Positions 25,261 to 33,785 of a DNA stretch of 64,000 nucleotides are shown piece after piece. Source of the stretch: Luteibacter pinisoli (GTDB lineage: Bacteria > Pseudomonadota > Gammaproteobacteria > Xanthomonadales > Rhodanobacteraceae); assembly GCF_006385595.1 (NCBI RefSeq), contig NZ_CP041046.1, forward strand, positions 4,541,001 to 4,605,000, in the 5' to 3' direction. The position numbers and the translations under genes were made by a program. The notes beneath the pieces were generated by a model. The model saw only the letters and a list, made by a program, of their open reading frames with translations. It had not been told where the DNA came from and did no database searches. How positions within the stretch are numbered: position 1 is the stretch's first letter; each line of letters starts with the position of its first letter.

Positions 25261-28005
25261 ATGAAAGCACTGGGATTCCTCGCTGCCGCGCTCGTGGGTA
25301 CGGGCGCGCAGGCGACGACGCTGGACACGTTCGACGCCACCACCGGCTGGGTCGCCACGCATACCGATGATGTCTCCGCGTCGCTGCATGCCGTGCCGGG
25401 CACGAAGGGCCAGGGCGTCTGCCTTGCGTTCGATTTCAACGGCGTGTCCGGCGCGGCGTCGATCCGCAAGACGCTGCCGATCGATTTCCCCGCCGGCTTT
25501 GCGTTGAGCTTCGACGTGCGCGGCGCGATGCCGGCGAACACGTTGCAGCTGAAGCTGATCGACGACAGCGGCGACAACGTGTGGTGGTACCAGCAGTCGG
25601 GCTTCGTGCCGCCCACGCAGTGGAAAACCGTGGACGCCACCAGCCGCCAGGTGGAGTTTGCCTGGGGCCCGACGAAGGACCGCACGCTGCGCCACACGCG
25701 CGAGGTGGAATTCGTCGTCTACAAGGAAGCCCAGCCGCAGGCCGGCCCTGACAAGGGCGAGGTCTGCTTCGACAACCTCGCGCTGGTGGCGCGCAAGCCG
25801 GCCGCCGTGCCGGCACCGGCGCCAACCGCCAATGCGGTGTTCGAGCAGCGCGCCACGGCGGTTCGTCGCGGACTCTACCCGCGCGGCTTCTCCGGCGAGC
25901 AGTCGTACTGGACCATCGTCGGCGTCGACGGCGGCAGCCGTGATTCGGCGTTGATTTCCGAGGATGGCGCGGTAGAGATCACCCGCGGCGGCTTCTCCAT
26001 CGAACCCTTCCTGCTCGACCAGGGCAAGCTGGTGACGTGGGCGGATGTCACGACCACGCAGTCGCTGCGCGATCGCTACCTGCCGATGCCTTCGGTGGCG
26101 TGGACGAAGGGCGATCTGTCGCTGAGCACCACGGCGTTTGCCCAGGGTGCGGCGGGTGCCTCCGAACTCGTGCTGTCCTATCGCGTGGCCAACGCGGGCG
26201 ATGCGCCGCGCGACGTCACCGTGATGCTCGCCGCGCGGCCGTTCCAGGTGAACCCGCCGACACAGTTCCTCAATGCACCAGGCGGCATCGCGACGATTCG
26301 TGAGCTGGCGTGGGATGGGACGGCGCTGACCGTCAACGGCAGCCGCAAGGTGATCCCGCTGCAGAAGACCGGGGCGGTCATCGGCTCCGTGAATACGCCG
26401 AAGATGCTGACCGAGCGCATCGAGGGTGGCGAATCACCCGGCAGCCTGGCGCTGGGTGCCAACGGCTTGCGCGACGCATCGGGCTTCGCGCAGGGCGCGT
26501 TGCTTTATCCGGTGCACGTGCCGGCGCACGGGCATGTCGATCTCGGGCTCGTGGTGCCGGTGGCGCAGGACGATGCGGTGGCCGTGCCCACGGATGTGTC
26601 GGCGTGGCTGGCTTCGCACGCGGACGCGGTGGCGGCGCAGTGGCGCGAGAAGCTGGACCGCGTGTCGATCACCGTACCCGCCGTGGCGCAGCCCATCGTC
26701 GATACGATGAAGAGCGGCATCGGCCAGATCCTCATCTCACGTGACGGCCCGGCGTTGCAGCCGGGCACGCGCTCGTACTCACGCACGTGGGTGCGCGATG
26801 GCGCGATGATGCTGGAAGGCCTGTTGCGCACGGGCCATGACGATGTCGCGCGCGAGTTCATCACCTGGTACGCGCCGCACCAGTTTTTGAACGGCAAGGT
26901 GCCCTGCTGCGTGGACACGCGCGGCTCCGATCCCGTGCCGGAAAACGACAGCCACGGCGAGCTGATCTCCAGTGTCGCCGAGCTGTGGCGTTACACGCAC
27001 GACCGCGCCACGGTGGAGGCGCTGTACCCGCACGTGCGCAAGGCAGCGGAGTACATGGACACGCTGCGCGCCAGCGAGCGCCAGCCCGCGCGGCTGCAAG
27101 GCGCCGACCGCGCCCTGTACGGCCTGATGCCGGCCTCGATCAGCCACGAAGGCTATTCGGCCAAGCCGATGCATTCGTACTGGGATGATTTCTGGGCGTT
27201 GAAGGGTTACGAAGACGCCGCGGACCTGGCGACCGCGCTGGGCCACGCCGACGACGCGTCGCGCTTCGGCACCTCGCGCGACCAGTTCCGCGACGACCTG
27301 CACGCCTCGATCGACGCTGCGGTGAAAGCCAAAGGCCTCAGCTTCATTCCCGGTTCCGCGGAGCTCGGCGACTTCGATGCCACCTCGACGACGATTGCGC
27401 TCTCGCCCGGTGGTGAAGGCTCGCGCCTGCCGAAGGCGCTGGTCGACGGGACGTTCGAGAAGTACTGGCAGACCTTCGTCGCCCGCCGCGACGGCAGCGT
27501 GGCGTGGGAGGACTACACGCCCTACGAACTGCGCACGATCGCGACGTTCGTCCGCCTCGGCTGGCGTGAACGGACCAACGATCTCATCGCGTTCTTCTTC
27601 GCCGACCGCCGGCCGGCAGCGTGGAACCAGTGGGCGGAAGTGGTGGGCCACGACCCACGCAAGCCGCGCTTCGTCGGCGACATGCCGCACGCGTGGATCG
27701 CCTCGGACTACGTGCGCTCGGCGCTGGATCTGTTCGCCTACGATCGCGACGCCGACGGCGCCATGGTGCTGGCCGCGGGCGTCCAGCCCGCCTGGCTCGA
27801 AGGCGACGGCATCACCGTCCAGGACCTGCGCACGCCGTATGGCCGCCTGGGCTACACGCTGAAAGCGAAGAACGGCAAGGCGACGCTGACCATCACCCAG
27901 CCGATCCATCCGCCGGGCGGCCTGGTGCTGTCCCTGCCATCGGGCGAGATCAAGGTCACCAAGGGCCAGACCCAGGCGTCAGTGGGCGGCGACGCGCGTC
28001 CGTAG
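25261..28005 (+). CDS. Large periplasmic six-hairpin glycosidase
   Basis: A 914-residue exported protein with a signal peptide at 1-18 (...VGTGAQA). Residues about 20-180 form a beta-sandwich resembling a carbohydrate-binding module (FDATTGWVATHTDDVSASL; GEVCFDNLALVARKP), followed by a Pro/Ala linker. A beta-rich super-sandwich domain (about 195-470) then leads to an (alpha/alpha)6-barrel (about 480-850) with YSRTWVRDGAMMLEGLLRTG, PVPENDSHGELISSVAELWRY and MHSYWDDFWALKGYEDAADL. This layout matches GH15/GH63/GH94-like clan enzymes, with Asp/Glu in WVRDGA and WEDYTPYE as acid/base candidates. I cannot place it in a defined family. As the last gene of the operon it probably trims oligosaccharides before import. 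Confidence 0.72.
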   Translation: MKALGFLAAALVGTGAQATTLDTFDATTGWVATHTDDVSASLHAVPGTKGQGVCLAFDFNGVSGAASIRKTLPIDFPAGFALSFDVRGAMPANTLQLKLIDDSGDNVWWYQQSGFVPPTQWKTVDATSRQVEFAWGPTKDRTLRHTREVEFVVYKEAQPQAGPDKGEVCFDNLALVARKPAAVPAPAPTANAVFEQRATAVRRGLYPRGFSGEQSYWTIVGVDGGSRDSALISEDGAVEITRGGFSIEPFLLDQGKLVTWADVTTTQSLRDRYLPMPSVAWTKGDLSLSTTAFAQGAAGASELVLSYRVANAGDAPRDVTVMLAARPFQVNPPTQFLNAPGGIATIRELAWDGTALTVNGSRKVIPLQKTGAVIGSVNTPKMLTERIEGGESPGSLALGANGLRDASGFAQGALLYPVHVPAHGHVDLGLVVPVAQDDAVAVPTDVSAWLASHADAVAAQWREKLDRVSITVPAVAQPIVDTMKSGIGQILISRDGPALQPGTRSYSRTWVRDGAMMLEGLLRTGHDDVAREFITWYAPHQFLNGKVPCCVDTRGSDPVPENDSHGELISSVAELWRYTHDRATVEALYPHVRKAAEYMDTLRASERQPARLQGADRALYGLMPASISHEGYSAKPMHSYWDDFWALKGYEDAADLATALGHADDASRFGTSRDQFRDDLHASIDAAVKAKGLSFIPGSAELGDFDATSTTIALSPGGEGSRLPKALVDGTFEKYWQTFVARRDGSVAWEDYTPYELRTIATFVRLGWRERTNDLIAFFFADRRPAAWNQWAEVVGHDPRKPRFVGDMPHAWIASDYVRSALDLFAYDRDADGAMVLAAGVQPAWLEGDGITVQDLRTPYGRLGYTLKAKNGKATLTITQPIHPPGGLVLSLPSGEIKVTKGQTQASVGGDARP

Positions 28006-28338
28006 CAGGGCGTCCACCGCCTGCTGCCATTCCGCCGAGCCCGGTTCAGACTGCGGGGCTTCCTCGCCCAGCTTGGCGTTCACGGCCTGATCCCAGGCCG
28101 GGGTGTTCGGCTGCGGGCCGTGCCCGTCGTCGCTCACGGCCAGGGTCGTGTCGACCCAGCTGAACCACTCAGGGGTACCCAGGGCGGCCGTGGCCGGTGC
28201 GAGGCGACCGGGCGCCGGGGAGGAGGCCGTACTGGCGGCGGCGGGGGCCGCGCCCGCGGGCGCCTGGGGCCCCGGGGGCGAGCAGGCCGCGATGATGAAG
28301 GCGGCCGTTAGCGGGATTACGGTGAGGAAGAAGCGCAT
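27979..28338 (-). CDS. Small lipoprotein of unknown function
   Basis: A 119-residue protein with a lipoprotein signal (MRFFLTVIPLTAAFIIAACS, lipobox IAAC). An Ala/Pro-rich linker follows, and then a C-terminal segment that contains two related copies: PEWFSWVDTTL...GHGPQPNTPAWDQAVNAKL and SEPGSAEWQQAVDALL. No family is recognised. Its last 27 bases overlap the end of the convergent glycosidase gene in the opposite frame. Confidence 0.6.
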   Translation of the reverse strand: MRFFLTVIPLTAAFIIAACSPPGPQAPAGAAPAAASTASSPAPGRLAPATAALGTPEWFSWVDTTLAVSDDGHGPQPNTPAWDQAVNAKLGEEAPQSEPGSAEWQQAVDALLRTRVAAH

Positions 28339-28410
28339 GGGCCCAAGCCTACAAACCCTTCCCCGTCCGGCACTTAAACGCGGCAGGGAACTTCCCGGCC
28401 TTGTTCAGTT

Positions 28411-29241
28411 TCAGAACTTGCCGGCGCGGAAGTCCGCGATCGCTTCGTGGATCTGCGCGGGCGTGTTCATGACGAACGGACCGTAGCGCGCGACCGGCTC
28501 GGCCAGCGGGCGTCCCGCGACCAGCAGGAGCCGGGCAGGCTCCGCGGCGGCGAAGGCCACCGTATCGCCCTTCGACAGCACGGCCAGCTCGCCGCGCGAG
28601 AGCACCTGGCCGGCGACGCTCGCCGCCTTGCCATCGAACACGTAAGCGAAGGCGCTGTGGCCTTCCGGCAGGGCCACGTCCAACGCCGCGCCCGCCTCCA
28701 GCGCGATATCCAGGTAGATCGGATCGGTGGCGATGCCGGACACCGGACCCGTCGCGCCCGCCAGCTCGCCGGCGACGACCTTCACCGTCACCCCGGGAGC
28801 GGGCTGCACCACGGGAATGTCCGAGGGCGGGATGTCCTGGTAGCGCGGCGCGGTCATCTTGTCGGCGGCGGGCAGGTTCACCCACAGCTGGAAGCCCCAC
28901 ATCAGGCCTTCTTCCTGCTGCGGCATTTCCGAATGGATAAGACCGCGGCCGGCGGTCATCCACTGCACGCTGCCGGGGCCGAGATCGCCCTGGTTGCCCT
29001 GGTTGTCGCCGTGGCGCATGCGCCCGGCGAGCATGTAGGTGACGGTTTCGAACCCGCGGTGCGGGTGGTCCGGGAAGCCTTCGATGTAATCGCCGGCCTG
29101 GTCCGAACGGAATTCGTCGAGCGTGAGGAACGGGTCCAGCATGTCGAGCGCCGGCTGGCCGATCACGCGCTTGAGCTTCACGCCGGCGCCGTCGGCGGTA
29201 TCCATGCCGCGCACGCGGCGCGTGATGCTGCGCTGGCCCAT
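28411..29241 (-). CDS. Pirin-family bicupin protein
   Basis: A 276-residue cupin protein. The metal-binding histidines lie in DHPHRGFETVTYML and the later HSEMPQ, the canonical pirin N-terminal cupin site. The second cupin (about 150-260) lacks metal ligands, as usual. Bacterial pirins include quercetinase-active and regulatory members; which applies here cannot be told. The ATG at 29241 is chosen because MGQRSITRRVRGM is the common N-terminus of the family; the frame is open far upstream but reads as antisense sequence. It is 5 bases downstream of the UPF0149 gene on the same strand. Confidence 0.88.
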   Translation of the reverse strand: MGQRSITRRVRGMDTADGAGVKLKRVIGQPALDMLDPFLTLDEFRSDQAGDYIEGFPDHPHRGFETVTYMLAGRMRHGDNQGNQGDLGPGSVQWMTAGRGLIHSEMPQQEEGLMWGFQLWVNLPAADKMTAPRYQDIPPSDIPVVQPAPGVTVKVVAGELAGATGPVSGIATDPIYLDIALEAGAALDVALPEGHSAFAYVFDGKAASVAGQVLSRGELAVLSKGDTVAFAAAEPARLLLVAGRPLAEPVARYGPFVMNTPAQIHEAIADFRAGKF

Positions 29242-29246
29242 GGGAC

Positions 29247-29915
29247 TCAGTGCACCCAGTGGCCGGAGCGATGCCGCGGCGGCGGCTCCTCGTCGGTGGG
29301 GCGCGTCGCCATGGCGGCGATCTCCTTTTCCGTGGGGACGTTGTCGCGCCAGTAGGCCGTCACCACGGCGAGCACCTCGGGCAGCTGGCCCAGGCACTCG
29401 TCGTATTCTTCGTCGCTCAGCCGCTCGAACTCCGCGTCTGCCTGCAGCACGCCTTCGTCCACCGCCAGCGCCATCACCGGGCCAAGCAGCTGCATCAGTT
29501 CCGGGTCTTCGGCCAGGCGCGTTTCCCACAGCGCGGCGCGCATGTCGATGCCACGGCTGAAGCCTTCGCACCAGCCGGCGGCGGAGAGCATCGGGCCTTC
29601 TTCGGTATCGATTTCACCGAGGATCGGCTCGTACGCTTCCACGTCGAGTTCGGCGGTGATGGAGTCGTTGAGCTTGGCCAGCAGCGCCAGCACGCGATTG
29701 CCTTCATCCTCATCGGTGAACGCGTCGTGCAGCACTTCGGGCAACCATTCGTCAGGCTGGACTTCGAGTGGGCCGACGGCGATGGCGGACAGCAGTCCGT
29801 GCACGCCGTCGAGCATCAGGTCACCTTCCCGCCCGTGCACGCGCAGGTAGGTGTCGAGTTCTTCCAGTTCCTTGTCGTCAAGCGAACTGGGCCATTCGGA
29901 TTTGGGTACGTTCAA
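29247..29915 (-). CDS. UPF0149 (YecA/YgfB) family protein, TTG start
   Basis: A 222-residue acidic cytoplasmic protein of the YgfB/YecA group: LDTYLRVHGREGDLMLDGVHGLLSAIAVGP, ILGEIDTEEGPMLSAAGWCEGFSRGI and LPEVLAVVTAYWRDN are characteristic. The C-terminal tail is Pro/His-rich (EEPPPRHRSGHWVH) without the SEC-C zinc motif found in some relatives. No ATG or GTG is usable near the N-terminus; the start is a TTG at 29915 that overlaps the TGA of xthA (TTGA), so translation depends on coupling. The function is unknown, though related YgfB proteins have been linked to regulation in pseudomonads. Confidence 0.83.
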   Translation of the reverse strand: MNVPKSEWPSSLDDKELEELDTYLRVHGREGDLMLDGVHGLLSAIAVGPLEVQPDEWLPEVLHDAFTDEDEGNRVLALLAKLNDSITAELDVEAYEPILGEIDTEEGPMLSAAGWCEGFSRGIDMRAALWETRLAEDPELMQLLGPVMALAVDEGVLQADAEFERLSDEEYDECLGQLPEVLAVVTAYWRDNVPTEKEIAAMATRPTDEEPPPRHRSGHWVH

Positions 29916-30679
29916 AGCGTTAACTCCAGCGCGACGGGCGCGTGGTCGGACGGTTGCTCCCACTTCCGCGGCGCCTTGTCGATGATGGACGAGACGGCGG
30001 CGGCCTTGAGGGCGTCGCTGATCAGGATGAGGTCGATCCGCAGCCCCATGTTGCGCCGGAACGCGGCCTGGCGGTAGTCCCACCAGCTGAAGAGGCCGGC
30101 CTCGTCGGAGAACAGGCGGAAGCTGTCGTGCAGGCCGGTGTCGAGGATCGCCTGCAGTGCCGCGCGCTCGGGCGGCGAGCAGAAAATATCCTCGCCCCAG
30201 GCCACGGGATCGTACACGTCGCGGTCGTCGCGGCAGATGTTGAAATCGCCCAGCACCACCACCTTCGCGTGCTTCGCCATTTCCTGCGCGATGAAGGCGC
30301 GCACGCGCTCCAGCCAGTGCAGCTTGTAGGTGTACTTCTCGTCGCCGAGCGCCTTGCCGTTCACCACGTAAAGATTGATGACGCGCACGTCGCCCACGGT
30401 GGCCGCGAGGATGCGCCGCTGCGGATCGTCGAGGCCTTCGATATCGGTGACGATGTCGGTCAGCTCATCCTTCGCCAGGATGGCCACGCCGTTATAGGTC
30501 TTCTGCCCCGAGTACACGACGCGGTAACCCATCGCGGCGATCTCGTCGACGGGGAACTTGTCGTCGGTGAGCTTGGTTTCCTGCAGCGCAAGAATGTCCG
30601 GCTGCGCCTCGGCCAGCCACTGCTGGAGGTGGGGCAGGCGGACCTTGAGCGAATTGACGTTCCAGGAGGCAATCTTCAT
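29912..30679 (-). CDS. xthA: Exodeoxyribonuclease III
   Basis: A 255-residue Mg-dependent AP endonuclease/3'-5' exonuclease of base-excision repair. Motifs of the EEP superfamily are intact: MKIASWNVNSLKVRL, LALQETK (metal Glu), VINLYVVNG, LGDFNICRDD and the catalytic SDHAPV near the C-terminus, with WWDYR and NMGLRIDLIL before it. The ATG at 30679 gives the standard MKIASWN start. Its stop overlaps the TTG start of the UPF0149 gene by 4 bases. Confidence 0.95.
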   Translation of the reverse strand: MKIASWNVNSLKVRLPHLQQWLAEAQPDILALQETKLTDDKFPVDEIAAMGYRVVYSGQKTYNGVAILAKDELTDIVTDIEGLDDPQRRILAATVGDVRVINLYVVNGKALGDEKYTYKLHWLERVRAFIAQEMAKHAKVVVLGDFNICRDDRDVYDPVAWGEDIFCSPPERAALQAILDTGLHDSFRLFSDEAGLFSWWDYRQAAFRRNMGLRIDLILISDALKAAAVSSIIDKAPRKWEQPSDHAPVALELTL

Positions 30680-30739
30680 CGCCGCATTGTAAAGGAAACC
30701 CACGTGACGACCCGGCGTCAGATGGGTTTCCCCCGGCGG

Positions 30740-32797
30740 TCAGGCGGTGAGGCCGTAGCTCCTGAGCAACGCATCCGGGCTGGGCTCCCGGCCGCGGAAG
30801 GCCGTGAACGAGGCCAGGGCAGGACGGGTGGCGCCCACGGCGAGGATTTCCTTCCGGAAACGCTCACCGGTGGCGCGGTCCAGCACGCCCGCCGCTTCGA
30901 ACGGTTCGAACGCATCGGCCGAGAGCACTTCCGCCCACAGGTAGCTGTAATAGCCGGCCGAGTAGCCGCCGGCGAACACGTGGGTGAAGGCATGCGGGAA
31001 GCGCTGCCATGCCGGCGGGTGCAGCACCGACACTTCCTTGCGTACCTGCTCCAGCACCTCCATCGGGCGCGCACCCCGGGCCGGGTCGTATTCCAGGTGC
31101 AGACGGAAATCGAACAGGCCGAATTCCAGCTGGCGGACGAGGAACATGCCGGTGTGGAAATGGCGGGCCTTGAGCATGCGCTCGTAAAGTTCGTCGGGCA
31201 GCGGCTCGCCGGTCTGGTAGTGCTTCGCGAAGGAGCGCAGGGCCTCGCGGTCCCAGGCGAAGTTCTCCATGAACTGGCTGGGCAGTTCCACCGCGTCCCA
31301 CTCCACGCCATCGATGCCGCCGACGGAGGGGATATCCACCTCGGTCAGCATGTGGTGCAGGCCGTGGCCGAATTCGTGGAACAGGGTGAGCACGTCGTCG
31401 TGGGTCAGCAACGCCGGCGCGCCGTCGGTCGGCGGCGGGAAGTTGCAGGTGAGGAAGGCCACCGGCAGCTGCAGGTGGTCGCCATCGCGGAAGCGTGCGG
31501 CACTCACGTCCATCCACGCACCGCCACGCTTGCCGGAGCGCGCGTACAGGTCGAGGTAGGCGCCGGCAAAGATGGTGCCGTCGGCGTTGCTCAGGTCGTA
31601 ATAGCGGACGTCCTTGTGCCAGGTGTCCACGTCGTCGCGCGGCGTGAAGGTGACGCCGTAGAGGCGCTCGACCACGGCGAACAGGCCGTCCACCGACTGC
31701 TGCGCCGGGAAGTACGGCTTCAGCTGCTCTTCGTCCAGCGCGTAGCGATCCTGACGCAGGCGTTCGGCGGCGAAGGCGACGTCCCAGGGTTCGAGGTTGT
31801 CGATCTTCAGTGTGTCGGTGGCGAAGCGGCGCAGTTCCGCCAGTTCTTCGCGGGCGCGCGGCCGTGCTTTCGCGGCAAGGTCGCGCAGGAAATCGAGCAC
31901 CACCTGCGGCGAGCTCGCCATCTTCGTTGCCAGCGATTCCTCGGCGGCGTTGGCAAAGCCCAGCAGCTGCGCGGCTTCGTGGCGCAGCGCCACGATCTTC
32001 TCGATGCGTTCGGAGTTGTCGAACTTGCCCTTGTTCGGGCCTTCGTCCGAGGCACGCGTCTGGTAGGCGTAGTACACGTCGAAGCGGAGGTCGCGGTTCT
32101 CGGCGTAGGTGAGCACCGCCTGCACGCTGGGCTGCTTCAAGGTGACGAGGTAACCGTCGAGCTTCTCTTCGCGCGCGTATTCACGCAGCACGGCGCGGCC
32201 CGATTCCGGGATGCCGGCCAGGTCGCGTTCGTCGGTGATGTGCTTGTGCCAGGCCTCGGTCGCGTCGAGCACGGCGTTGGAAAACTCCGTGGTCAGGCGC
32301 GACAGCTCCACGCCGATCTCGCGGAAGCGGGTACGGGCGGGTTCTTCCAGGGCGACGCCGGAGAGCCGGAAATCACGCAGGGCATGCTCCACCGCGGCAC
32401 GCGCGGCCGCCGGGAGGCTGGCGAACGCCGCATCGTCGGCGACGGCCTGGGTGGCTGCGTACAGGTCGCGGTTCTGGCCTACCTCGAGCCCGTGCTCGGT
32501 CAGCTTTTCTTCCGCGGCGCCATGCGCCTTGCGCAACGCGGCGGAGTCCGCCACCGAATGCAGGTGGCTCACCGGCGACCACGCGCGGGACAGCGCCTGG
32601 TCCAGGCGCTCCTGGGCAAGGATGACGTGCTCGAAATCGCGGATGGCGCCAGCCGCGGTGATCTGGTCGATCCCGGCGCGCTCGTTGGCGATCAGCCGGT
32701 CGATCGCGGGTTCCACGTGCTCGGGCCGGATAGCCGAGAACGCGGCCAGGTCGCCACTGGGATCCAGAAGGGGGTTAGTGCTGTTATCCATGGACAT
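30740..32797 (-). CDS. prlC: Oligopeptidase A (M3 metallopeptidase)
   Basis: A 685-residue cytoplasmic zinc peptidase that degrades short peptides, including cleaved signal peptides. The HEFGHGLHHML zinc site (HExxH) and the downstream GVEWDAVELPSQFMEN region, with the third ligand Glu, are intact. Length and N-terminus (NPLLDPSGDLAAFSAIRPEHVEPAID) fit E. coli PrlC. The first 14 bases overlap the end of the upstream gamma-carbonic anhydrase gene, so the two are probably co-transcribed. Confidence 0.94.
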   Translation of the reverse strand: MSMDNSTNPLLDPSGDLAAFSAIRPEHVEPAIDRLIANERAGIDQITAAGAIRDFEHVILAQERLDQALSRAWSPVSHLHSVADSAALRKAHGAAEEKLTEHGLEVGQNRDLYAATQAVADDAAFASLPAAARAAVEHALRDFRLSGVALEEPARTRFREIGVELSRLTTEFSNAVLDATEAWHKHITDERDLAGIPESGRAVLREYAREEKLDGYLVTLKQPSVQAVLTYAENRDLRFDVYYAYQTRASDEGPNKGKFDNSERIEKIVALRHEAAQLLGFANAAEESLATKMASSPQVVLDFLRDLAAKARPRAREELAELRRFATDTLKIDNLEPWDVAFAAERLRQDRYALDEEQLKPYFPAQQSVDGLFAVVERLYGVTFTPRDDVDTWHKDVRYYDLSNADGTIFAGAYLDLYARSGKRGGAWMDVSAARFRDGDHLQLPVAFLTCNFPPPTDGAPALLTHDDVLTLFHEFGHGLHHMLTEVDIPSVGGIDGVEWDAVELPSQFMENFAWDREALRSFAKHYQTGEPLPDELYERMLKARHFHTGMFLVRQLEFGLFDFRLHLEYDPARGARPMEVLEQVRKEVSVLHPPAWQRFPHAFTHVFAGGYSAGYYSYLWAEVLSADAFEPFEAAGVLDRATGERFRKEILAVGATRPALASFTAFRGREPSPDALLRSYGLTA

Positions 32798-33338
32798 CTC
32801 CTGGTTCGGCCAGATACGTGTCTTTCAGGCGAACGTAATTCGCCGCCGAGTAATACAACTGTTCTACCTGCGCATCGCTCAGCACCCGCACCATCTTCGC
32901 GGGATTGCCGACCCACAGTTCTCGCTCGCCGACGACCTTGCCGGGCGGGACCAGCGCGCCGGCAGCGATAAAGGCGTTTTTCTTCACTACCACGCCGTCG
33001 AGCACGGTGGCGTGCATGCCGATCAGACAGGCGTCTTCAAGGGTGCAGGCGTGGATGACCGCGCCATGGCCGATGGTGACGTCCTCACCGATGATGGTGG
33101 GAAAGCCGCCCGGGCTGTACGGGCCGTCGTGGGTCACATGGATGACGGCGCCGTCCTGCAGGTTGCTGCGCGCGCCGATACGGATGTGGTGCACGTCGCC
33201 GCGGGCGACGGCGCCCGGCCAGAGGGAGACATCGTCGGCCAGTTCCACGTCGCCGATGACCGTGGCGGCCGGATCGACATAGACGCGGGCGCCGAGGCGG
33301 GGAAGGGTGCCCTTGAAGGGCCTTAGGTTCGTAGGCAT
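32784..33338 (-). CDS. Gamma-carbonic-anhydrase family protein (YrdA-like)
   Basis: A 184-residue left-handed beta-helix protein with hexapeptide repeats (DGAVIH, IGEDVTIGHGAVIHAC, LIGMHATVLDG). The three zinc histidines typical of the family occur in VIHVTHD, GHGAVIHAC and GMHATV. Many YrdA/CaiE-type members lack measurable carbonic anhydrase activity, so the enzymatic role is uncertain. It overlaps the start of prlC by 14 bases. Confidence 0.88.
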   Translation of the reverse strand: MPTNLRPFKGTLPRLGARVYVDPAATVIGDVELADDVSLWPGAVARGDVHHIRIGARSNLQDGAVIHVTHDGPYSPGGFPTIIGEDVTIGHGAVIHACTLEDACLIGMHATVLDGVVVKKNAFIAAGALVPPGKVVGERELWVGNPAKMVRVLSDAQVEQLYYSAANYVRLKDTYLAEPGDVHG

Positions 33339-33409
33339 GGCGCCATTCTAGGTCCTCGAGGGAGGCCCTGTGGCGCGATCGCGAAGGGCGTCGCGCACAG
33401 GGTGCGTTC

Positions 33410-33712
33410 CTACTGGAACCTGCCGCCGGTGATGTGGCCGCTGTCGTCCCACTGGGGGTAATAGCGGCTGTTGTTCATCCGGAATTCCCGCGTGGTGATC
33501 GAGTCGGGCATCACCAGCTGGACGTCGGGGTAGGCGGCATGGAACTGCTCAGCCGTGGGCTTCGTGGCGATGAAGGCGTCGAAGGCCTTGGTATCGGTAA
33601 CGAAGCCTTTCACCGCCGTCGGTGCGGGCGGGGAGGCCGGGGTGGTCTGGCAGGCGCTGAGGGCGGCGCCGCCGAGGATCGCCATGAAAAACAGGGTTCC
33701 GATGCGGGACAT
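33410..33712 (-). CDS. Small lipoprotein, function unknown
   Basis: A 100-residue protein with a lipoprotein signal ending in the lipobox LSAC (MSRIGTLFFMAILGGAALSAC). The mature part carries a Pro-rich stretch and then a conserved-looking segment (FDAFIATKPTAEQFHAAYPDVQLVMP, ITTREFRMNNSRYYPQWDDSGHITGG). The ATG at 33712 is preceded by AAGGAG at a good distance. No family recognised. The upstream gene is a membrane-anchored TPR-like protein on the same strand. Confidence 0.7.
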   Translation of the reverse strand: MSRIGTLFFMAILGGAALSACQTTPASPPAPTAVKGFVTDTKAFDAFIATKPTAEQFHAAYPDVQLVMPDSITTREFRMNNSRYYPQWDDSGHITGGRFQ

Positions 33713-33785
33713 GGGACAGGCTCCTTGCCTTGGGGGGAGCGCCGATCTTAAGACAGCGCCCCGCCACGGACCATGAACCGGTGCC

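Noticed and set aside
29942..32971. Very long open frame on the plus strand opposite xthA and prlC
   Set aside because: It is antisense to two clearly recognised genes, has the Arg/His/Gly/Val-biased composition of a GC-rich shadow frame and matches no family.
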